In this document: in pieces, positions 9,882-18,460 of the stretch
Position numbering within the stretch: position 1 is the first letter of the stretch
How the letters are laid out: each line of letters begins with the position of its first letter
Assembly (NCBI GenBank): GCA_902528485.1
Contig: CABZTA010000008.1
Span: 1 to 35,262, forward strand
Direction: 5' to 3'
From: an uncultured SAR86 cluster bacterium
GTDB taxonomy: Bacteria; Pseudomonadota; Gammaproteobacteria; Magnimaribacterales; AG-339-G14
Length of the DNA stretch: 35,262 bases
Notes under the pieces: generated by a model
Seen by the model: the letters and a program-made list of their open reading frames with translations, nothing else
Told to the model about the DNA's origin: nothing
The model's database searches: none
Position numbers and translations under genes: made by a program

Positions 9882-11005
9882 GGTGTAACTAAATACTTTT
9901 CCCCAGTAGCCTGTTTTGCGTAAGTCAGAATTGAATCTGCATCCAACATCTCAGAAAGAGAAACTTCCTTAGTATAGTTACTAGCAAAAGTTGTCGTAAT
10001 CTCATCAGCCACGCGCTGCCTCATCTTTTGGAAAATTTCATTTCCTGCTTTTGCAATAAAAGGAGTCAGAAGCCATCCGCCAAGACCCCAATTGAGTCCA
10101 TAAGATCTATTTAAAACCGTTGGAGTAGGGTCTAAACCACCATAAATATAAACTTGTTTGTAAGTATCTGAGCCATAGCGGCTATATTCTTTCATATTTC
10201 TATTTGCAGCAGTTTCCATAGCAGATAATATTTGACCTGCTAATTTACCTTCATTACCTCCACCTGTTGCATCAAATCCGAGAGTGGCATTATTTTCAGC
10301 TATTGCATCAATGAGACTTTCCATGAAATTGTCATTTGTAAAGTTACAAACATGAGTAGCTCCCAGATCTTTGAGTAATTTTTCATGTTCTTCTTTTCTA
10401 ACAATGTTTACCAGAGGAATGCTATCTGCCAAGCAAATCTTAATTAGCATCTGACCTAAGTTTGAAGCAGCAGCTGTATGAACAAGAGAGGAGTGATTTT
10501 CCATTTTCATGGTTTCAATAAATCCTAGAGCAGTAAGAGGATTCACGAATGAAGAAGCAGCATCTTTAGATGATGTACCTTCATGCATCACAAGACAACT
10601 CTGTGCAGGTAAACATCTATATTGTGAGTACATTGCTCCGCCAGCGACACCAACAGTTTTGCCAATCATTTCCTTTGCATCTTTTCCTGCATCAATAACT
10701 TCTCCAGCACCTTCATTTCCAACTTGCATTGATTTATCTAATCTTGCCTGCATGGTCCTTAGCAGTTTTGGATGAACGTTCATAGTTGCTTTTTTGTCAT
10801 CACCTTCGCCTTCAACTTTCAAAGATGTGACATCGGCAGCAAAACTTATTAATAATCCAAGATCTGAAGGATTTATTGGAGAAGCTTCAACCTTAATTAA
10901 AACCTCATGATCTTTAGGTTTTGGAATCTCCGAAGAGGAAATGGATAAAGTTAATAATCCATCCGAGTTGATTTCAGACCTAATTTCTTTTGACACTTCT
11001 CCCAT
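9872..11005 (-). CDS. Medium-chain (quinone-type) zinc-less reductase
   Basis: This is a 377-residue member of the medium-chain dehydrogenase/reductase superfamily, nearest to NADPH:quinone oxidoreductases. The GroES-like N-terminal domain shows HEVLIKVEASPINPSDLG and VGNEGAGEVIDAG. The Rossmann domain shows VHTAAASNLGQMLIKIC. The cysteine ligands of catalytic and structural zinc seen in alcohol dehydrogenases are not evident, which favours the quinone-reductase branch. The substrate cannot be predicted. The start ATG at 11005 has the good Shine-Dalgarno AGGGAG. It is the last gene of a leftward unit after MATE, tusA and a tiny ORF. Confidence 0.8.
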   Translation of the reverse strand: MGEVSKEIRSEINSDGLLTLSISSSEIPKPKDHEVLIKVEASPINPSDLGLLISFAADVTSLKVEGEGDDKKATMNVHPKLLRTMQARLDKSMQVGNEGAGEVIDAGKDAKEMIGKTVGVAGGAMYSQYRCLPAQSCLVMHEGTSSKDAASSFVNPLTALGFIETMKMENHSSLVHTAAASNLGQMLIKICLADSIPLVNIVRKEEHEKLLKDLGATHVCNFTNDNFMESLIDAIAENNATLGFDATGGGNEGKLAGQILSAMETAANRNMKEYSRYGSDTYKQVYIYGGLDPTPTVLNRSYGLNWGLGGWLLTPFIAKAGNEIFQKMRQRVADEITTTFASNYTKEVSLSEMLDADSILTYAKQATGEKYLVTPHK

Positions 11006-11023
11006 TATTTTATCTCCCTTGAT

Positions 11024-11107
11024 TTAAGAAAAAAGCTGGACTACAGCTAGGACCAACATTACAGATAAAGTCATGTAGATCATCGAGCTTAAGATGAGTT
11101 TTTTCAT
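11024..11107 (-). CDS. Small 27-residue membrane peptide (too short for ORF track)
   Basis: On the minus strand an ATG at 11107 overlaps the tusA TGA as ATGA. It opens a 27-codon ORF beginning MKKLILSSMIYMTLSVMLVL and ending in VQLFS. Nearly the whole peptide after the two lysines is one hydrophobic helix, as expected for a single-pass inner-membrane microprotein. It sits between tusA and the reductase gene and ends 18 nt before the latter's start. Its position, ATGA coupling and composition make translation plausible. No family is recognised and no function is claimed. Confidence 0.5.
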   Translation of the reverse strand: MKKLILSSMIYMTLSVMLVLAVVQLFS

Positions 11108-11322
11108 TTTTTTATAACCGTGAATTCAAATAGATTATCTGATTCCTTTATTTCTTTCAATTTATGCTCTAAATATTCACAGAATTTCTTAACATCTGGA
11201 ACGCTCATAGGATCGGTAGAAATCAAATGAACTTCTTCACCGCTTCCAGCTTCATAAATTGCCTTATGCAAAAGCATAAGAGGTTCAGGGCATTTGAGAC
11301 CTTTTGCGTCAATTACTTTCAT
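11104..11322 (-). CDS. tusA: TusA-family sulfur carrier protein
   Basis: TusA-like proteins carry a persulfide on a conserved cysteine and pass sulfur to tRNA thiolation, molybdenum-cofactor or other sulfur pathways. The 72-residue product has the hallmark N-terminus VIDAKGLKCPEPLMLLHKAI, with the CPxP motif holding the active cysteine near residue 10. The fold-typical segment DPMSVPDVKKFCEYLEHKL follows. It overlaps the MATE gene by 14 nt and the next tiny ORF by ATGA. Whether it is the tRNA 2-thiolation TusA or another paralogue cannot be decided here, as no tusBCDE genes are nearby. Confidence 0.88.
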   Translation of the reverse strand: MKVIDAKGLKCPEPLMLLHKAIYEAGSGEEVHLISTDPMSVPDVKKFCEYLEHKLKEIKESDNLFEFTVIKK

Positions 11323-12724
11323 AAGACTGCTTCAATTCAAAGGAATTCTTAGATACTAAATTTAATCTCCAGAGGACCAAAATAGATAAAATGAACATTC
11401 CTACTGCCATTCCAATCCACATGCCAAGCGCCCCTATGGGCTCAATTATATTTTCTGTTAAGGATATGTTGTAACCAAGAGGCATGCCTACGACCCAATA
11501 AGCTAATATCATTATTAAAAGTGGGACTCTTGTGTCTTTATAACCTCTTAATGCCCCCATGCCGCTAAATGCAATACCATCGGTGATTTGAAAGATGGCG
11601 GCAACAATTAAAAGGGTAGATGCTAAAGAAATAATCAGGCTATTAGGATTAAAAAAACTTGCAAGGTATTCACCATATAGAATCAAAACAGCAGCATTAA
11701 TAAAGGCAAGAGCTATTGAAAATCCTATTCCACAGAAGGCAGCAAATCTAGAATCCCTAGAAGCATTTGCGCCTACTAGATTTCCTACTCTAACGGAGGC
11801 TGCTAAGCCAATAGCTAGCGGTATCATGAATGTCACGGTTGAAACATGCATGGCAATAGAATGACTAGCTATTACGTCAGCCCCTAGTTGACCTAAAATT
11901 AGTCCAGAACCACTAAACATACTTATTTCGACAAAAAGGGTTCCTCCAATAGGAAGCCCTAAAACAACTATCTCTTTAATGATTTTAAAATTAGGTAAAT
12001 CAAACTGTTCAAAGAGCCCGCAGTCTTTGTAGTTATCACTCATAAAAATATAGGCTGCTAAAATAATAAGAGATAGCCAGGCTGATACTGCAAAAGAAAT
12101 TCCACAACCGGCACCACCTAACTCTGGAAAGCCAAATTTCCCAAATATGAATCCGTAATTAAGTATTGCATTCACAGCTACCATAAAAAGGTTTATGTAA
12201 GTTATAGGCAAAGGTTTTGTTATACCCTCGCTCATTGACCTCAAAGGTTGAAAAAAATATAAAGCAGGAAGCCCAACCATTAATCCATACATATATTTTC
12301 TGGTTATCTCTCTAACTTCATCAGGAGTACCAAGAAGGTTAAAAGCCCAAGAAGATTGACTCATTGCCCAGATTCCTAAAATAATTAGAGGTATACTTAC
12401 CCAAAAAGACTGCCGTATTATTTTCCCAACATTATCTAAAGTATTGGCTCCAAAATTTTGAGCTACCATTGCAGTTACTATGAATAGGGTTCCCATCAAT
12501 CCCATAGAGATTGGGAAAAAAAACATATTTCCAGTAGCAACCGCAGCTTGATCTATAGTGCTGTAATTTCCGGTCATCAATGCTGCAATTATTCCTGTTG
12601 CATGTCCTGCGAGTTGAGAAAAAAACATAGGTATGGCTAATTGCCTAAATTTTAAGAACTCAAACGAAACCTTGGGCAGAATTTTGTTTGGTCCCTCGTA
12701 AATTAATCTAGCAGTATTTGACAT
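11309..12724 (-). CDS. MATE-family efflux transporter (NorM-like)
   Basis: This is a 471-residue inner-membrane exporter with about twelve predicted helices. Family-typical features include FLKFRQLAIPMFFSQLAGHATGI at the N-terminus, repeated in the second half as KEIVVLGLPIGGTLFVEISMF. MATE proteins expel cationic drugs or metabolites using a Na+ or H+ gradient; the substrate is not predictable. Its gene is first in the leftward unit and overlaps tusA by 14 nt. It is divergent from the acyltransferase, with 158 bp between them. Confidence 0.9.
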   Translation of the reverse strand: MSNTARLIYEGPNKILPKVSFEFLKFRQLAIPMFFSQLAGHATGIIAALMTGNYSTIDQAAVATGNMFFFPISMGLMGTLFIVTAMVAQNFGANTLDNVGKIIRQSFWVSIPLIILGIWAMSQSSWAFNLLGTPDEVREITRKYMYGLMVGLPALYFFQPLRSMSEGITKPLPITYINLFMVAVNAILNYGFIFGKFGFPELGGAGCGISFAVSAWLSLIILAAYIFMSDNYKDCGLFEQFDLPNFKIIKEIVVLGLPIGGTLFVEISMFSGSGLILGQLGADVIASHSIAMHVSTVTFMIPLAIGLAASVRVGNLVGANASRDSRFAAFCGIGFSIALAFINAAVLILYGEYLASFFNPNSLIISLASTLLIVAAIFQITDGIAFSGMGALRGYKDTRVPLLIMILAYWVVGMPLGYNISLTENIIEPIGALGMWIGMAVGMFILSILVLWRLNLVSKNSFELKQSYESN

Positions 12725-12882
12725 AAAAGGACGCTATCATATCACTTAGCACCAAAGCTGGAGTTATAAAATTAGAAAAGATAATCGACCATTTTGGTTA
12801 AAAAAGAGTTCATTGGTTTTTAGATAAACTTTATATTGAAAAAATTATCAGACCGCAATTTGACTACCTTGGAAAGGCTCCT

Positions 12883-13494
12883 ATGATCATGGGTGTTAAG
12901 TATGTTCAAGTCTTTGGCACAGGAATAAAAATGGGTGACTTTGCAACTTTGATAACTTCACCAGATGCTCATATTCATCTTACTACTTGGATAAGCGGGG
13001 AGTATGAAGGAAAAATAACTATTGGAGATTTTTGTTTAATTAGTCCTGGAGTCAGAATTTCTGCTGCCACAAACATTGAGATAGGTAACTCGTGTATGTT
13101 TGCCAACAATGCATACATATCAGATTCAGATTGGCATGATATTTACGATAGAGCTCAGCCAGTTGGACAATCAGAACCCATTAAATTAGAAGAAAATGTA
13201 TGGGTTGGAGATAGAGCTGTAATTTGCAAGGGAGTTACAATAGGAAAGAATAGTATTGTAGGTGCTGGAGCGATAGTCACGAAAGATGTGCCACCAAACG
13301 TTGTCGTAGCAGGTAATCCAGCAAAAATTGTAAAAGAGTTAGATCAAACAACAAAAATGAAATCCAGAAAAGATATGTTTTCTGACCCAGATGAAATGGA
13401 TGATTTGTATTTAGCCTTAGATAGATATAATCTCAAAGGCAACACCTTTTTTGGATGGATTAAAAGTAAAATTTTGCCCTCAAGCAAAAATTGA
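12883..13494 (+). CDS. Hexapeptide-repeat acyltransferase
   Basis: The product is a left-handed beta-helix acyltransferase of the LbetaH/maltose-acetyltransferase type. Hexapeptide turns are visible, for example in KITIGDFCLISPGVRISAATNIEIGN, and near the end VWVGDRAVICKGVTIGKNSIVGAGAIVTKDVPPNVVVAGNPAKIVKEL. The histidine in DWHDI near residue 86 is a candidate catalytic base. The acceptor is unknown; cell-surface sugars or lipids are typical. The ATG at 12883 has GGAAAGG 5 nt upstream. However, the same frame stays open back to 12802 and reads RPQFDYLGKAP, which looks like conserved family sequence, so the true N-terminus may be longer. It overlaps pdxB by 4 nt. Confidence 0.85.
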   Translation: MIMGVKYVQVFGTGIKMGDFATLITSPDAHIHLTTWISGEYEGKITIGDFCLISPGVRISAATNIEIGNSCMFANNAYISDSDWHDIYDRAQPVGQSEPIKLEENVWVGDRAVICKGVTIGKNSIVGAGAIVTKDVPPNVVVAGNPAKIVKELDQTTKMKSRKDMFSDPDEMDDLYLALDRYNLKGNTFFGWIKSKILPSSKN

Positions 13495-14618
13495 TAAAAC
13501 TAATAATAGATAAAAATATCCCTATTTCAGAAGAATATTTTGAGGGTCAGAATATTGACTTCGATTTTTTGCCTTTCGATAGAATAAATTCTTCAACGAT
13601 TAAAAATGCTGATGCTCTTTTCATTAGAACCACAACTAAGGTAAACAAGGAGCTTATTTCAAAATCTAACATTTCATTTATCGGATCTTTTGCTTCTGGG
13701 GAAAATCATATTTCTAATGATTTATTAGATGATAGTGAATGCTTAATACAAACTGCCAAAGGTTCAAATTCTCAAGCTGTTTTTGAATATGTACTCAGTT
13801 GTATATTAGAAAATGATTTTGAGGCATGTTCAGTTGGCATAGTGGGTCACGGCCACGTTGGGAAAAAAATCGATTCTATTTTAAGTAATCTTGGTTTTAA
13901 AGTAGAGATATATGATCCTTACTTATATGATCATTCAGAAGATGAGTTGAATAAAGTTTTATCGTGCGAGGTATTGAGCATCAATTGCTCATATTCAAAG
14001 GAAGGAAAATATCCCTCTCATAATCTAATCTCAAAAGAACAAAGACCGAAAAGTAAATTAGTAATTAATTCATCAAGAGGAGAGGTAGTTGATTATTCTG
14101 AAATAGCAAAATCTTCAGAAATATTCAATGATGTTTGGGTAAATGAACCAAAAATTTCCTCGACTGATATTTATTCTTTCATGAATCACTCAAATGCTTT
14201 TGGTACACCTCACATAGCGGGTTATACATTCTCATCTAAAGAAAGACAGATAGATTTAATTTTGGAAAAGTTTAATGATCTTTTTTCTAAATCTGTAGAA
14301 ACAAAAGAAGTTAAAAAGTTTATTAAACTCTCAAGCTGTCTTTCAGACAAATTAATAAAATCAAAGAATTTAGATTTTAAATCCATGATTTCAGAAGTTA
14401 TTTCAACGAGTAAAATCGCCACAGAATTTAAGGCTCTCTTGAGTGAATACGACGAGATGGGTAAAACATTTGGACCAGAGGAATTTGAAAAGCTAAGAAA
14501 ATCAAAAATGAGACAGGGCTTTGATGAAATTAATATAGATATACCTATGGGTAAAGATCTTTTACAAAGAATGGAGTTCTCTGGCTTTAAAAATCAAAAG
14601 AAAGAAAAATTTTCCTAA
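13491..14618 (+). CDS. pdxB: Erythronate-4-phosphate dehydrogenase
   Basis: PdxB performs the second step of DXP-dependent pyridoxal phosphate synthesis, oxidising 4-phosphoerythronate with NAD. It is a D-isomer 2-hydroxyacid dehydrogenase. The N-terminus MIKLIIDKNIP and ALFIRTTTKVNKELI match PdxB. The NAD motif VGIVGHGHVGKKID is near residue 120. The catalytic region ends GTPHIAGYT with the catalytic histidine. The length of 375 residues, including a C-terminal dimerisation extension, matches PdxB (378) rather than shorter relatives. The start is TTG at 13491, overlapping the acyltransferase stop; no strong Shine-Dalgarno is visible. Confidence 0.9.
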   Translation: MIKLIIDKNIPISEEYFEGQNIDFDFLPFDRINSSTIKNADALFIRTTTKVNKELISKSNISFIGSFASGENHISNDLLDDSECLIQTAKGSNSQAVFEYVLSCILENDFEACSVGIVGHGHVGKKIDSILSNLGFKVEIYDPYLYDHSEDELNKVLSCEVLSINCSYSKEGKYPSHNLISKEQRPKSKLVINSSRGEVVDYSEIAKSSEIFNDVWVNEPKISSTDIYSFMNHSNAFGTPHIAGYTFSSKERQIDLILEKFNDLFSKSVETKEVKKFIKLSSCLSDKLIKSKNLDFKSMISEVISTSKIATEFKALLSEYDEMGKTFGPEEFEKLRKSKMRQGFDEINIDIPMGKDLLQRMEFSGFKNQKKEKFS

Positions 14619-14632
14619 AAAACTCACTTAGT

Positions 14633-14647
14633 TATAATTAGCATATG
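14633..14647 (+). promoter_or_regulatory. Putative leaderless -10 element before the desaturase
   Basis: A perfect TATAAT at 14633-14638 ends 6 nt before the desaturase ATG at 14645. Transcription would therefore start at or next to the start codon. No Shine-Dalgarno is seen upstream, and no clear -35 was found at the proper spacing. This predicts a leaderless mRNA but is sequence inference only. Confidence 0.4.
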
Positions 14648-15559
14648 AATGATTACAATTCTCTTCTAAGCGATCAAGAAATTGCAATTTTAAGAGAAAA
14701 AAAAGACTGGAAAACCACAATGACAATTATTTCAATGTGGGTTCAGGTTCTTTTCGCCTTTTCTTTATTCATTTATCTGCCTAATGTCCTAACTTTTATC
14801 ATTTCTTCACTGATCGTAGCTGCCAAGCAGTTCCAAATGACAGTTCTTATGCATGATGGTGCTCATGGTTTGATGTATAAAAATAGAAAATTAAATGACT
14901 TTGCATCGCAGTGGTTTTGCGCTTTTCCAGTGATGACTGATACTTTTCCTTATCGAAAAATACATTCACAGCATCATAAATATACCGAAACAGATAAAGA
15001 TCCTGACATAGGTTTAACCAAAGCTTTTCCGACATCCAGAGCAAGTCTCATCAGAAAATTTACAAGGGATCTAACTGGAGTCGCAGGGCTACGAAGATAC
15101 TTTGGGGCGCTAAAGTCTGCCTGGGGATCAAACTTGAGCCTATCTGCTCACATTTCAAGATTTTTAAGCAAAATGCACGGATTTCTCATAACTAACTTGA
15201 TTCTTTTTAGTATTCTTTATCTAAGCGGCAATCCTTGGCTTTACCTTTTTTTATGGTGGGTACCGATGATTACTCTATTCAGCTTTTTTTATAGAATAAG
15301 AAGTATCACTGAACACTCGGGCGTGGAAGGTGGTGATGACTTCAAAAACACTAGGACGACAAAAGTGCCATGGTATTTAAGATACTTTTTAGCTCCTCTC
15401 AATGTAAATTATCATGTTGAACATCACCTTTTTACATTTTGTCCTTGGTATAACTTACCAATGGCCCACAAAATGCTCAGAGCAAGGGGCCATACATCTA
15501 AAATGGAAATTGCTAATGGTTATGGAGAGGTTTTCAAAAAAGTATTAACGGCAAACTAA
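14645..15559 (+). CDS. Membrane fatty-acid desaturase
   Basis: This is an integral-membrane di-iron desaturase of 304 residues. All three histidine boxes are present: HDGAH at residues 70-74, HSQHH at 107-111 and HVEHH at 257-261. They are separated by hydrophobic helices, as in acyl-lipid and carotenoid-type desaturases. The likely role is introducing double bonds in membrane lipids; regiospecificity and substrate cannot be read from sequence. It lies after pdxB with a 26-bp spacer containing a TATAAT, and overlaps msrB by 1 nt. Confidence 0.9.
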   Translation: MNDYNSLLSDQEIAILREKKDWKTTMTIISMWVQVLFAFSLFIYLPNVLTFIISSLIVAAKQFQMTVLMHDGAHGLMYKNRKLNDFASQWFCAFPVMTDTFPYRKIHSQHHKYTETDKDPDIGLTKAFPTSRASLIRKFTRDLTGVAGLRRYFGALKSAWGSNLSLSAHISRFLSKMHGFLITNLILFSILYLSGNPWLYLFLWWVPMITLFSFFYRIRSITEHSGVEGGDDFKNTRTTKVPWYLRYFLAPLNVNYHVEHHLFTFCPWYNLPMAHKMLRARGHTSKMEIANGYGEVFKKVLTAN

Positions 15560-15945
15560 TGGCAAAAGAAGATATAGATAAGAAGATTTCTGCAGAAGCC
15601 TATTTTGTTACTCAGCAACATGGAACCGAGCCAGCATTCTCTGGAGACTTAAATGATAATAAAGAGCCTGGAGATTATTTATGTGTCTGTTGCGGAGTAA
15701 AGCTTTTTGATCACAATTCAAAGTATGATTCTGGTTCTGGTTGGCCAAGCTTTTGGGAACCGAACGATAAAGAGGCGGTTGCTTATAACGATGATTATGA
15801 AATTGGTTACTTAAGAAAAGAAGTTCATTGTTCTCAGTGTTCTGCTCATTTGGGGCATGTGTTTGACGATGGACCACAACCAACAGGTTTAAGGTATTGC
15901 ATAAATTCAGTAGCTCTAGATTTTGTTCCTGAAGAAAAAGAATAA
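15559..15945 (+). CDS. msrB: Peptide-methionine (R)-S-oxide reductase
   Basis: MsrB repairs the R-epimer of methionine sulfoxide in proteins. The 128-residue product is a complete single domain. The structural zinc cysteines are in CVCCG and CSQCSAHLGHVF, and GSGWPSFWEP is the family core. The catalytic cysteine is near residue 114 in LRYCINSVAL, followed by LDF. It overlaps the desaturase by 1 nt and is followed 2 nt later by murJ, so the three may be cotranscribed. Confidence 0.97.
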   Translation: MAKEDIDKKISAEAYFVTQQHGTEPAFSGDLNDNKEPGDYLCVCCGVKLFDHNSKYDSGSGWPSFWEPNDKEAVAYNDDYEIGYLRKEVHCSQCSAHLGHVFDDGPQPTGLRYCINSVALDFVPEEKE

Positions 15946-15947
15946 TT

Positions 15948-17507
15948 TTGACTACACCTTCTAAATTGGAGAGCCCTCAAAAAGGTTTATTTTTTAAAAC
16001 GGGCTTAGTTTCATTTTGGACTTTTCTTTCTAGAATTTTTGGTCTGATAAGAGACGTTGTTACAACCAGTCTTTTAGGATCATCTCTTGCACATGATGTT
16101 TTTGTGGTCATGTTAAAAATACCAAATGTTTTTCGAAGACTAGTTGCTGAAGGGGCTTTTAATCAAGCTTTTGTTCCCGTACTCACAGAGTATAAAAATT
16201 TAAATAGTTTTGAAGAGATAAAAGAGGTTATCAATAAATCATTTACTTTCATATTTTTAGCTTCAGGGATTTTGGTGGGCTTAGTTTTTATTTTTACGCC
16301 TGTATTCGTTTTTATTTTTGCTCCAGGTTTTTTTTACGATGAGTCTAAGCTTGCATTGTCTCAAGATATTCTAAGGATAACTTTTCCTTATTTATTTTTT
16401 ATATCTTTGGTTGCCTTATCGGGCAGTATTTTGAATTCATTTGGTAAATTTTCAGTTCCTGCAGCTACTCCTATTTTTTTTAATTTGAGTATCATTCTCT
16501 GTGCAATTTATCTTAGAGACTTTTTTGAGAATCCAGTATTTGCACTGGCTTATGGTGTCATTATTGCTGGGATAATCCAATTATCCTTTCAAATAAAATT
16601 TTTGTTAGATTTAAAACTTCTGCCAAGACTTGATTTGAAAATTTTCAATAAAGGCACTAAAAAAATATTTAATTTAATGATCCCTGGTATTTTGGCTGGT
16701 GGAGTCATTCAGCTGAATATTTTAATTGATACTATTTTTGCTTCTCTTCTTGAAACAGGGAGTCCAACTTGGCTTTACCTCTCTGATAGATTGATACAAC
16801 TTCCTCTTGGTATTTTTGGAATTGCTATTGCTACAGTAATTCTTCCTAAATTATCAAGCGAGTATGTCACTGAAAAATATCTTGAATTTAAAGAAAATTT
16901 AAAATGGGGAATAGAACTCATTTTAATTTTTGCAATCCCATCTTCTGTTGCACTTTTTTCTTTAGGATTACCAATTATCGAATTACTTTTTGTAAGAGGA
17001 AACTTTTATGAAAGTGATGCAATTATGACCTCAATGAGCTTGCAAGCTTTTTCGCTTGGCCTCTTTGCTTTTATGTTGATTAAAGTCTTATCAGCTAGTT
17101 TTTTTGCGAGACAAGATACTTTTACTCCTTTAATTATTACTATTCTTTCTTTTGTGATGAATGTTTTTCTGAATTACTTTTTGGCTTTTTATCTGGGATA
17201 TGGGCATGTCGGACTTGCCTTAGGAAGCTCTATTGCTGCCATAGTTTCCGTAGTAATTTACTATGTGATCTTATCGAGAAATTCATTTATTGAAGTAACC
17301 AAGCAAAGTTTAATTGCAATAATAAAAATACTAAGTGCAAATTTACTTTTCTATTTTGTTATTAATTTCTTTGCCAACAATATTTCTGCTATCAAAGATC
17401 AATGGCTTTCAAACCTAGTTCTTTTGTTTGGAATATTATTTCTAATAATATTTTATTTTTTAATCCTATATTTATTAGGATTCAGAGCATCTTTTTTTAG
17501 AAGATAA
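15948..17507 (+). CDS. murJ: Lipid II flippase MurJ
   Basis: MurJ moves the peptidoglycan precursor lipid II across the inner membrane. The product is 519 residues with about 14 predicted helices. Conserved motifs include FWTFLSRIFGLIRDVVTTSLLG and IPNVFRRLVAEGAFNQAFVPVL, plus PLGIFGIAIATVILPKLS in the middle. The start is TTG at 15948; no ATG lies in frame before the conserved N-terminus. It overlaps ribF by one base (TAATG). Placement directly upstream of ribF-ileS-lspA is common in Gammaproteobacteria. Confidence 0.95.
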   Translation: MTTPSKLESPQKGLFFKTGLVSFWTFLSRIFGLIRDVVTTSLLGSSLAHDVFVVMLKIPNVFRRLVAEGAFNQAFVPVLTEYKNLNSFEEIKEVINKSFTFIFLASGILVGLVFIFTPVFVFIFAPGFFYDESKLALSQDILRITFPYLFFISLVALSGSILNSFGKFSVPAATPIFFNLSIILCAIYLRDFFENPVFALAYGVIIAGIIQLSFQIKFLLDLKLLPRLDLKIFNKGTKKIFNLMIPGILAGGVIQLNILIDTIFASLLETGSPTWLYLSDRLIQLPLGIFGIAIATVILPKLSSEYVTEKYLEFKENLKWGIELILIFAIPSSVALFSLGLPIIELLFVRGNFYESDAIMTSMSLQAFSLGLFAFMLIKVLSASFFARQDTFTPLIITILSFVMNVFLNYFLAFYLGYGHVGLALGSSIAAIVSVVIYYVILSRNSFIEVTKQSLIAIIKILSANLLFYFVINFFANNISAIKDQWLSNLVLLFGILFLIIFYFLILYLLGFRASFFRR

Positions 17508-18460
17508 TGTATTTGATTAGAGGTCAATCCAACATAGAGCTTTTTAGAGAAAAGCACCCTAAAGATTCATTCATTGCAACAATAGGAAATTTCGACGGCC
17601 TACATTTAGGCCATAAAGAAATTCTTAAAAATATGCTTTCAATCGCAAAAAGAAAAAAGATTAAGAGGATGGTTATTTTTACCGAGCCCCATGCGAAAGA
17701 ATTTTTTGCTGAAGAAATTTCATCTGTTGAAGCTCCACCAAGGATTTCTCCTTGGAGAGATAAATATTTAAGTCTCAAAAAAAGTGGTGTGGATGTAGCT
17801 TTTTTTCTTAAATTCAACAGCAATTTAAAACGAATGACTCCTGAAATTTTTGCAGACGAGATTCTCGGAAATCTTCAGATTAGGTCTTTAATGATTGGCG
17901 ATGATTTTAAATTTGGAAAGGACAGGAAGGGCGATTTTAATTTTCTAGTTAATTGGGGAAAGAATAAAGGCGTGGATGTCTTAAAAACTGAAACATTTGA
18001 AATTAATGATAAAAGAGTGAGCAGTACCCGAATTAGAGAAGCTTTGATAAACAATGATTTTGATGAGGCTAAAACACTTCTTGATAGGCCTTATACCTTT
18101 TCTGGAAAAGTAGTCCATGGAAATCAACTGGGTAGAACAATTGATGTTCCTACTGCTAATTTATGGCTGCCTAAGACAAATTTACCTATTAAAGGAGTTT
18201 ACGGAGTAAAAATTCAATTAGAAAATAGAAAATTTTTAGGCATTGCTAACATGGGTCTGCGTCCAACAATTGGAGGAACAATGCCAGTTTTAGAGGTCCA
18301 TATATTTAATTTTTCAGAAGATATCTATGGCCAAAGAATTCAAGTAGAATTTTGTTTTAAAGTTAGGGATGAGAAGAAGTTTTCTGGATTAGACCAACTT
18401 AAAGAACAAATAAAAAAAGATATTTCCTACACGTTGAATACATTTGATTCGAATCTATGA
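17507..18460 (+). CDS. ribF: Bifunctional riboflavin kinase / FAD synthetase
   Basis: RibF converts riboflavin to FMN and then FAD. The N-terminal nucleotidyltransferase domain shows IGNFDGLHLGHKEIL near residues 26-40 and the SSTRIREAL motif. The C-terminal flavokinase domain shows GRTIDVPTANLWLP and GVYGVKI, with the catalytic Glu in VLEVHIFNF. The length of 317 residues is standard. It overlaps murJ by one base and ileS by ATGA, inside a murJ-ribF-ileS-lspA-ispH operon. The FAD produced is needed by SdhA and DadA encoded in this window. Confidence 0.97.
   Translation: MYLIRGQSNIELFREKHPKDSFIATIGNFDGLHLGHKEILKNMLSIAKRKKIKRMVIFTEPHAKEFFAEEISSVEAPPRISPWRDKYLSLKKSGVDVAFFLKFNSNLKRMTPEIFADEILGNLQIRSLMIGDDFKFGKDRKGDFNFLVNWGKNKGVDVLKTETFEINDKRVSSTRIREALINNDFDEAKTLLDRPYTFSGKVVHGNQLGRTIDVPTANLWLPKTNLPIKGVYGVKIQLENRKFLGIANMGLRPTIGGTMPVLEVHIFNFSEDIYGQRIQVEFCFKVRDEKKFSGLDQLKEQIKKDISYTLNTFDSNL

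Noticed and set aside
12725-12882. Promoters in the divergent MATE/acyltransferase spacer
   Set aside because: Several A/T-rich hexamers exist but none gave a convincing -35/-10 pair on either strand.
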